Assembly: GCA_002784505.1 (NCBI GenBank)
Contig: PFLF01000008.1
Coordinates: 1 to 6,158, forward strand
Direction: 5' to 3'
Length of the DNA: 6,158 bases
From: Candidatus Roizmanbacteria bacterium CG_4_10_14_0_8_um_filter_39_9
GTDB taxonomy: Bacteria > Patescibacteriota > Microgenomatia > UBA1406 > GWC2-37-13
Made by a program: the position numbers and the translations under genes. The notes beneath the pieces were generated by a model. The model was not told the DNA's origin. It did not search any database and saw only the letters and a list, made by a program, of their open reading frames with translations. Numbering within the stretch: position 1 is the stretch's first letter; each line of letters opens with the position of its first letter. Below are positions 4,401-6,158 of the stretch, piece after piece.

Positions 4401-6158
4401 AATCTCCCCCGCCATCAACTAAAAATCCATCATTATAAATACCTCCACCTGTTGGAAGATCGGCAACGGCAGGATCACTCCACGTGTTAGTTGAAGGATC
4501 ATACCGATAAAATTGTAGTCCTGTTCCACCTCTATCTGCATATATATAACCGTTTTTATAAATTAAATCAGCACCATAGGACATAGTTGATGGAGCCACA
4601 GCTCTGACTTCCCAACGGTTACCAGCTGTTCCTTGAGTGTCATATCTATAAAAAGTATTTGCATTTCCTCTAAGCCAATAAATATATCTGCTACCATCAA
4701 AAGTCATTGATGATCCAACATATGGGTCATAAGGCGGAGGGTCTGTAGTTATTTCTGACCAAATATCTGTCAAAACATCATATTGATAAAATTTTCTGAA
4801 ATAATAGTTTGCCGTAGCATAAATTTTATTATTGACACTATCGTAAACTAATTCCGCACCATAATAAAATCCAGCTGGTGCATCAGCCATTTTTGTTGAT
4901 TCACCGGTGGCTGAGTTATAACGGACAAAAAGATTATCGTAGTTCCCTCTGGTTAAGTAAAAATTATTTCCATCGCCTTTAATAATATCTGCCCCGTATC
5001 CATAAGTTCTGTACTCACCACCCCTGAACCATCCGCCAAAAAGACCAACCGTCGGAATCAACCATGAGGCTTTGCTGATATTATATTTATAAAAAATTTG
5101 TGTGTAGGCTCCGCGAAGTACATATAAATTGCCAGAGACATTTTTTATGGCGGCCCCAACGCCAATACTGGCAGGAGCATCCGGTAAACTACTCCAAGTT
5201 TGAGTATCGATGCTGTATTTATAAAACAATGGTTTATTCCAACCTGACAAATAGTATACCGCATTAGTTGTGCTGTCATATTCAATATTGGATCCGCTAT
5301 AAGCTATTGTTGGTAAGTTTGGTAATTGTGTCCAACTGTTTGTAGAAATATTATATGAAGCGAACCCGCTCCTTGTATTTCCTTGGATGGCGTAAATTGT
5401 ATCCCCTCCCTCATAAGCAAGAGCTCCGCCTTTATAAACTAAATTGTTCACCTGAACTGTTGGAGCGCCAAAATCGATATTTGCTAAAGTTTCCCAACTG
5501 TCTGTTGAAGTGTCATAACGGAGAAAAGTATCATCAATATTTCCCCGTAAACCATATAAATAGCGCGATCCATCATATACTAAATCAGTGCCGTAGGAAA
5601 AAGATTGTGGCGGATCGGTCGCCGCTACATCATCCCAGGTATCGTTGACGATATCATAACGCCAAAACGAGGAGGAATTATTTCCTTTCCAACCATAAAG
5701 ATAACCGGCGGGACCCTCGATAATGCCGCCTCCCACATAAACTCCTGAAGGGGCATTGGCTTTTGTTGACCAAACATCGGTTGCCACGTCGTATTCATAT
5801 AGGGTTACGGTATTTTGACCTCTAAAAGTATAAAGCTTATTTGTTGAGGAAACATAGGCAAAATTACCTCCATAACTAACATATGCAGGGGGAAGGCTTA
5901 ATCTTTCCTGTTGCCAAAAACCGGATTTTGAGGCTATTTTTATCTGGTCACCGGTTGTTGCCACGTTAGTCGCTGTCCCGCCAGAAAAATCAGTGCTTAA
6001 AGTTTGAGTAATACTTTGAGGTGGTGAAACCCCGGAGTAAATATACGTAAATCCTGTGGTTGCTGCACTAATATTTCCGGCCGTATCTTTTGTTTTTAGG
6101 CGAAGATAATAGGTTGTTCCTGTTGTCATTTCAAGAGTGGTTGTATAATTTGTAGTCG
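1354..6158 (-). CDS. Giant modular surface/secreted protein: FN3, kelch-like propeller, jelly-roll-like, FN3 x8 (5' end beyond window)
   Basis: The frame is open from the window edge to TAG at 1356-1354, about 1,600 codons. The first Met codon (6129-6127) is not the start: nine in-frame codons before it (TTNYTTLE and edge) belong to the same FN3 domain, which continues as TTGTTYYLR and KDTAGN. Order of modules (residue 1 = codon 6129-6127): FN3 end 1-32; strand-rich linker 33-83; twelve kelch-like repeats 84-650; jelly-roll-like segment 650-752; FN3-like domains 753-1564; tail 1565-1591. The composition is rich in Ser, Thr, Tyr, Gly and Asn and the chain has no membrane segment, as expected for an extracellular, beta-rich protein. 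A signal peptide, if present, is off the edge. There is no LPXTG motif, C-terminal helix anchor or visible catalytic motif. Kelch and FN3 modules usually mediate protein or glycan binding, so adhesion or a structural surface role is the best guess. It is the first visible gene of a unit shared with an ABC ATPase and permease. The exact function is unknown. Confidence 0.9.
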   Translation of the reverse strand, partial: TTNYTTTLEMTTGTTYYLRLKTKDTAGNISAATTGFTYIYSGVSPPQSITQTLSTDFSGGTATNVATTGDQIKIASKSGFWQQERLSLPPAYVSYGGNFAYVSSTNKLYTFRGQNTVTLYEYDVATDVWSTKANAPSGVYVGGGIIEGPAGYLYGWKGNNSSSFWRYDIVNDTWDDVAATDPPQSFSYGTDLVYDGSRYLYGLRGNIDDTFLRYDTSTDSWETLANIDFGAPTVQVNNLVYKGGALAYEGGDTIYAIQGNTRSGFASYNISTNSWTQLPNLPTIAYSGSNIEYDSTTNAVYYLSGWNKPLFYKYSIDTQTWSSLPDAPASIGVGAAIKNVSGNLYVLRGAYTQIFYKYNISKASWLIPTVGLFGGWFRGGEYRTYGYGADIIKGDGNNFYLTRGNYDNLFVRYNSATGESTKMADAPAGFYYGAELVYDSVNNKIYATANYYFRKFYQYDVLTDIWSEITTDPPPYDPYVGSSMTFDGSRYIYWLRGNANTFYRYDTQGTAGNRWEVRAVAPSTMSYGADLIYKNGYIYADRGGTGLQFYRYDPSTNTWSDPAVADLPTGGGIYNDGFLVDGGGDYIYACRGWNQPGCYQYSISGNTWTAIANAPAQIYVGGSAASNGTDKIFVIAGPGTNTFSNGLYTYVMETSTSSFEESGNYISPSHDLTATYRYANMTVNYTSATNSTLTVYTSSSSDNITWSDFSEASEIKNVGSTYTYKINSTANKYLKIKFVLTSSDGIYSGTISDYTIYYYQDINAPTNPTDLSSYDSATQSASIITDAWYNHTSPNFDWPDAEATGGATDGTGGSGIAGYYVYFGTDSGADASTSGTLTTTSSYTASSLTSGETYYLRIQTVDDDGNFSSSNWQPFIYKFDNVVPTNPTTVTADPPGYTATNNFTLSWSGATDSASLINQYCYKLGSSGSETCTTEASASGALAYQTGTNTFYVRAKDTAGNYASDYANAAFYYSSVAPGAPQNIRVTYPVGSTSNTLNEFAFAWDAPATYYGQQSGLRYYYSFNALPTANNVNEIGLSVTYLSQDSYATQKGENTLYVVAKDEAGNIDFNTYASVNFTADTSAPGITRNIDISDVSIKETSSWRLALSWDAPESTGSGVATYKIYRSATTDAVCGTSFADFSYVASTTQTSYVDTGLTQSKKYYCVKACDSTNECSAVSDTVALYPDGRWRVAPTLVSEATASAKTKSATISWSTSRLSNSFVKYGKTSGSYGEEVGSSTQVTSHTIVLTGLDPGTAYYYKAFWTDEDGNIGNSNEYTLTTQDAPFVSSVKFSNININSAYINFTIKSAIKATIQYGKTISYGTTKSLSTSTSESSYTVVLDSLLEGTAYHLRIAGEDDEGNIYYSDDYTFETLPTPKIINLKLQQVAGMPSATLRLLWASNTLISSIVTYYPTAYPERAIDSISLALKKNHEVILKNLVDDTEYTLVIKGKDSAGNESQTETKKVKTSNDMRAPEIQNMNVEATIIGVGDTAKAQIVVSWDTDEPATTQVEYAQGTGSGYGQTTQEDSNLTTNHMVTITNLTAAKIYHLRASSKDKAGNIGQSFDTVIITPKSTKDALTLVIENLSKTFGFLNNLNINK
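1438..2577 (-). repeat. Four FN3-like domains, second subfamily (purple-acid-phosphatase N-domain-like)
   Basis: The domains cover residues 1185-1275, 1276-1368, 1369-1465 and 1466-1564. They share a pattern different from the preceding four: an early strand such as ATISWST (1200-1206), then V-x-Y-G-K-T (1214-1219) or IQYGKT (1305-1310), VEY in the last (1502-1504), then a T/V-rich strand leading to an L-x-x-G/D-T-x-Y turn and a GN turn (TDEDGN 1256-1261, EDDEGN 1348-1353, KDSAGN 1443-1448, KDKAGN 1546-1551). This resembles the FN3-like N-terminal domain of purple acid phosphatases, but no phosphatase domain is attached. They contain no cysteine. They probably form a stalk between the propeller half and the C-terminus (inference). 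Confidence 0.75.
2578..3873 (-). repeat. Four FN3-like domains, first subfamily
   Basis: The domains cover residues 753-874, 875-968, 969-1075 and 1076-1184. Each begins with a Pro-containing linker (NAPTNP, VPTNP, APGAPQN, APGITRN), has a core Trp (FDWPDA, LSWSGA, FAWDAP, LSWDAP) and, in the first three, ends in a D-x-x-GN turn: VDDDGN (852-857), KDTAGN (947-952), KDEAGN (1052-1057). In the fourth the corresponding turn is CDSTNEC. The second domain carries Cys912 and Cys923, and the fourth carries Cys1125, 1156, 1160 and 1166, likely disulfides. The block ends in YPDGRW (1176-1181), the linker to the next subfamily. FN3 domains of this type usually act as spacers or binding modules in extracellular proteins. 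Confidence 0.8.
3874..4182 (-). other. Jelly-roll-like (discoidin/carbohydrate-binding-like) segment after the propeller
   Basis: Residues 650-752 read as alternating beta strands: SGNYISPSHDL (653-663), NMTVNYTS (671-678), LTVYTSSSSD (684-693), ITWSDF (695-700), then YLKIKFVLTSSD (724-735) and ISDYTIYYY (742-750). The order, with a 'WS.F' turn and a final 'K.V.L.SSD....P.I.D..I.Y' type strand pair, fits beta-sandwich domains of the discoidin or carbohydrate-binding kind. Binding residues cannot be identified. With only about 100 residues it is short unless the strands before the propeller belong to it. Confidence 0.55.
4180..5880 (-). repeat. Twelve kelch-like beta-propeller repeats
   Basis: Residues 84-650 hold twelve units of mostly 44-54 residues with the pattern Y-x-G-G/A, then a Y/I-Y strand followed by RGN or GWN, then F-x-x-Y-D/N, then W and an A-P turn. 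Approximate starts are residues 84, 130, 177, 221, 275, 322, 376, 421, 470, 516, 561 and 609. The strand-d Trp is visible at 120, 165, 212, 266, 312, 356, 457, 506, 550 and 599; unit 7 has lost it and unit 12 lacks that strand. Unit 4 carries an insertion before its first strand, and the loop between units 6 and 7 is about nine residues longer than usual. Kelch repeats form propeller blades that usually bind proteins or sugars; galactose oxidase is an enzymatic relative, but no copper-site residues can be recognised here. Six-bladed propellers are common in this class, so two propellers of six are plausible. Confidence 0.8.
5881..6033 (-). other. Strand-rich segment before the propeller; probable first strands of the jelly-roll domain
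   Basis: Residues 33-83 contain DFSGGTATNV (48-57) and DQIKIA (61-66), a pattern that in related modular proteins opens a jelly-roll-like domain whose next strand reads roughly 'sGtYtSpvhDL'. Here that next strand occurs only after the propeller (SGNYISPSHDL, 653-663). The end of the segment, FW....LSLPPAY (71-83), looks like the last strand of a kelch repeat and may close the propeller. Both readings are inference from pattern only. Confidence 0.5.
6034..6158 (-). other. C-terminal part of an FN3 domain cut by the window edge
   Basis: Codons from the edge through residue 32 give the last strands of an FN3 module: Y and L of the 'TTLEMTTGTTYYLRL' turn and strand, then KDTAGN (14-19) and the closing strand to YIYSG. 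It shows that more FN3 modules, and the true start, lie upstream of the window. Confidence 0.8.

Noticed and set aside
4180..5880. Galactose-oxidase-like enzyme
   Set aside because: The kelch fold alone suggests it, but I could not identify the copper ligands or the Cys-Tyr cofactor pair; the only two Cys of the propeller are close together in unit 11.

Overview
The window holds three genes packed head to tail on the minus strand, so transcription runs from position 6158 towards position 1. There is no intergenic DNA longer than one base. In gene order they are: (1) a very large secreted or surface protein open at the upstream edge (6158 to 1354); (2) a complete ABC transporter ATPase of the LolD/MacB/FtsE class (1352 to 555); (3) the first 184 residues of a MacB/FtsX-like membrane permease that runs off the other edge (553 to 1). 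No RNA gene, CRISPR array, insertion sequence, promoter or terminator is visible. Both ends of the transcription unit lie outside the window.

The large protein is modular. From its N-terminal side it shows the end of a fibronectin type III (FN3) domain, a short strand-rich segment, twelve kelch-like beta-propeller repeats, a jelly-roll-like segment, eight further FN3-like domains in two subfamilies, and a short amphipathic C-terminal tail. The kelch block appears to be inserted inside the jelly-roll domain. The visible part is 1,600 codons and the true N-terminus is beyond the window; the Met codon at 6127-6129 lies inside an FN3 domain and is not the start. Its eight cysteines all fall in local groups that could pair, which fits folding outside the cytoplasm.

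The two downstream genes look like the ATPase and permease of a MacB/LolCDE-type transporter, a group that uses ATP hydrolysis to drive movements of extracytoplasmic domains. The permease has about 100 extra N-terminal residues with an additional hydrophobic segment, which is not usual for the family. Both gene junctions have the same seven bases, TAGCATG, and neither start has a clear Shine-Dalgarno sequence, so the three proteins are probably translationally coupled. I infer that the transporter exports, releases or positions the large protein, or responds to it; the sequence does not prove this.

The organism is probably a bacterium using the standard genetic code, with low to moderate G+C (sampled lines range from about 20% in the permease to about 47% in the FN3 region). 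The style of the FN3/kelch/jelly-roll protein resembles giant surface proteins of candidate-phyla-radiation (Patescibacteria) genomes from memory, but no marker gene in the window confirms that. An archaeal or other uncultured bacterial origin is not excluded. Residue numbers for the large protein count the codon at 6127-6129 as residue 1.
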